64,000 nt of DNA from Anagrus nilaparvatae (lineage: Eukaryota; Arthropoda; Insecta; Hymenoptera; Mymaridae), in the NCBI GenBank assembly GCA_022575985.1, contig JAKSXM010000007.1, positions 14,076,501 to 14,140,500 of the forward strand. Direction: 5' to 3'. The notes beneath the pieces were generated by a model. That model was not told the DNA's origin and made no database searches. It worked only from the letters and a program-made list of their open reading frames with translations. Made by a program: the position numbers and the translations under genes. Shown here in pieces: positions 62,401-64,000 of this stretch. Position 1 is the first letter of the stretch. Each line of letters opens with the position of its first letter.

Positions 62401-64000
62401 CTTATATAATGGTTTTCAAGATTTTTATCACCTGTAAGGCTATCATTATTGGAAAATTCATCGTCCGTGCTGTCATTAGTTTCAAAGGCTGATATGGGAG
62501 TAAAGTCAGGCAATTGAAAATTACCGGATTAATCGTCATCACCAAAGTGTTACAAATTGAGTACCAAATACAATTTTCATTATTAACAACAAGTGATATA
62601 AAAAATTTATAACACTGCAGAAAAACGTGTTTTGATTTAAAAATCATCCTAACACTCGCTTATTATTTTGGTAAAAATAACAGGATAAAAATGAAAGGCC
62701 TGAAATAAAAAAATCGATTTAACTTATATACAAAAAAAAAGTGTGTATTATTCAGATGAAAAGCAGTAGTAAACAGTGGCCAAAAGGGATATAGAATAGA
62801 GAAAAATTTCCCATTAAACGTAATACGCGTGGGTGAGAACTCTAAACAATACAAAGTAAAAGTAGCGTAGAAGAGAAAAAAAAAAGGATCGTAAGTTTTT
62901 TTTTTTTTGTATAAATAGAGAGTAAAGAAAAAAGGGACGAAACCTTTCAACAAGGGTTTTACCTAGAAAACACGACTGGGTATTATCTTTTTTTTTTCTT
63001 TCTTTCTTATTCTCCTTTTTTACTGTGTTTTTGAAGAAAATATTAAAAATTATTATTTAGGTTCGAATAAGAATTTAGAAAGTTTGAGAAAAACTAGAAA
63101 ATTAAGAAAGAGAGAAATGATAAAATAAATAATTTATCATTCAGAGCAACCAGGAGGATACGATAATAGAAAGAAAAAAAAGTTTTCAATTATGTGCTTA
63201 GTAGTTGGTGTACTTTATTTGTGTAAAAAACTAGAGAAAACTTGATAATAAGTTAGACTTGATAAATTACGGGCTTATGAGGAAGATGAGAAGAGGAAAA
63301 TTTGAAGAACGTTTTATTTTATTAAGCTATTATTCAATTAAACAGGAAAATTTTCAATTTAAACGGTTTTTAATTTTTGACTTAACTTATTATGCAAAAA
63401 ATATTTTTTTCTTGCTTTTATGGGCGTATGAGTTGAATTTTTAGTAAATTTTAGAATTTTGAAGGAAATAAGATTTGAAAAAATAGCTTATTTATTTTGG
63501 GAATGTGGAACAGTTATGTTTTTTGATTCCTTATTGGGGTAATTTGGGCTCTATTCGCCCCAGCTCTTTTAAGAGCAACAAAAGAAAATTACTGGTTATA
63601 AAAATTGAAAATTTTAATTTTTCAGAATAACTAGACTTCTTATAAGCTGTTTCTGAATTTTCATCAGATTGCTGTACTTTAAAATCTTTAAAAAAATTTT
63701 AAATGACTTTAATCTGTTGATTGAAAATGACCAGAGTATTAGACAAATTTTTTTACCATTTTTTTAAAATATCTCAACTTGCTATTCAAACATTTCATCA
63801 TTTTTTAATTTCAAAATTTATTCTTGTTTGCTTGTAAAATATAAGTTAACAAAGCAACCTAAAATTCAAAAAACATTACAAAAATTATGACTCTATTTAA
63901 AAAAAACTATTTTCCAGCTCAAACTAGATCAACTCCTATCCTAATCACACCAAAAATTAAAAAAGCATAAAAAAACCCCAAGATAATTTCCATTACACTT

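Larger units (their letters stand above)
55676..64000. other. Upstream of psq start codon; 5' non-coding DNA
   Basis: An AG acceptor at 55676-55677 means at least one non-coding psq exon lies in this stretch or beyond it, but I cannot place it. 55676-56320, 57180-59330 and 62401-64000 show nothing beyond AT-rich sequence. 59340-59980 is pyrimidine-rich low-complexity DNA with a few GC-richer words (CCTGGCGTTATCGACTATG). Listed elements are at 56788-57069 and 60927-62400. Confidence 0.6.

Noticed and set aside
62663..62953. 96-codon minus-strand frame rich in F, L and Y
   Set aside because: It has the composition of translated A-rich DNA and no start context or homology I recognise.
1..64000. 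CRISPR arrays, operons, bacterial promoters or terminators
   Set aside because: The window is eukaryotic; the tandem repeats present have no spacers.

Overview
The window is AT-rich, intron-bearing animal DNA. Its six genes, above all a pipsqueak gene with a BTB domain and four psq motifs, plus an R1-like LINE, point to an insect. A hymenopteran such as a parasitoid wasp is my guess from composition and gene content; nothing here proves the order. Gene models below were spliced by eye from GT/GC-AG sites, reading-frame phase and family resemblance.

Layout. 1-530 (-) is the open end of a repeat-associated ORF, followed by a 140-bp satellite (491-1356). 3882-6937 (+) holds the last four exons of an M13 metalloprotease (neprilysin family). 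7.5-17.0 kb is an island of inverted-repeat (foldback/MITE-like) elements, several nested in or abutting one another, with no convincing gene. 16972-20673 (-) is a five-exon gene for a predicted secreted protein with three tandem RING fingers, which I do not recognise as a known family. 21895-23496 (-) is a PAK1IP1/Mak11-like WD40 ribosome-biogenesis protein. 25202-26907 (+) is ENOSF1 (L-fuconate dehydratase family). 27046-27659 (-) is HINT3. 29812-55668 (-) is pipsqueak, whose second coding intron is about 19.7-21 kb and carries MITEs, an R1-like LINE and several GC-richer islands. 55.7-64 kb is upstream of the psq start codon and holds MITEs, a tRNA-derived SINE and a foldback element, but no coding exon I can support.

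How the genes relate. They do not form a pathway. PAK1IP1 and ENOSF1 are divergent across 1.7 kb; ENOSF1 and HINT3 converge with 138 bp between stop codons; HINT3 lies downstream of psq on the same strand. The best candidate for something undescribed is the signal-peptide plus triple-RING gene: its RING exons arose by tandem duplication of exon plus intron, its final exon looks like one whose splice donor has decayed, and a 1.37-kb foldback element ends about 20 bp past its stop codon. A second is a phase-symmetric 60-nt cassette exon that would split the first psq DNA-binding motif of pipsqueak.
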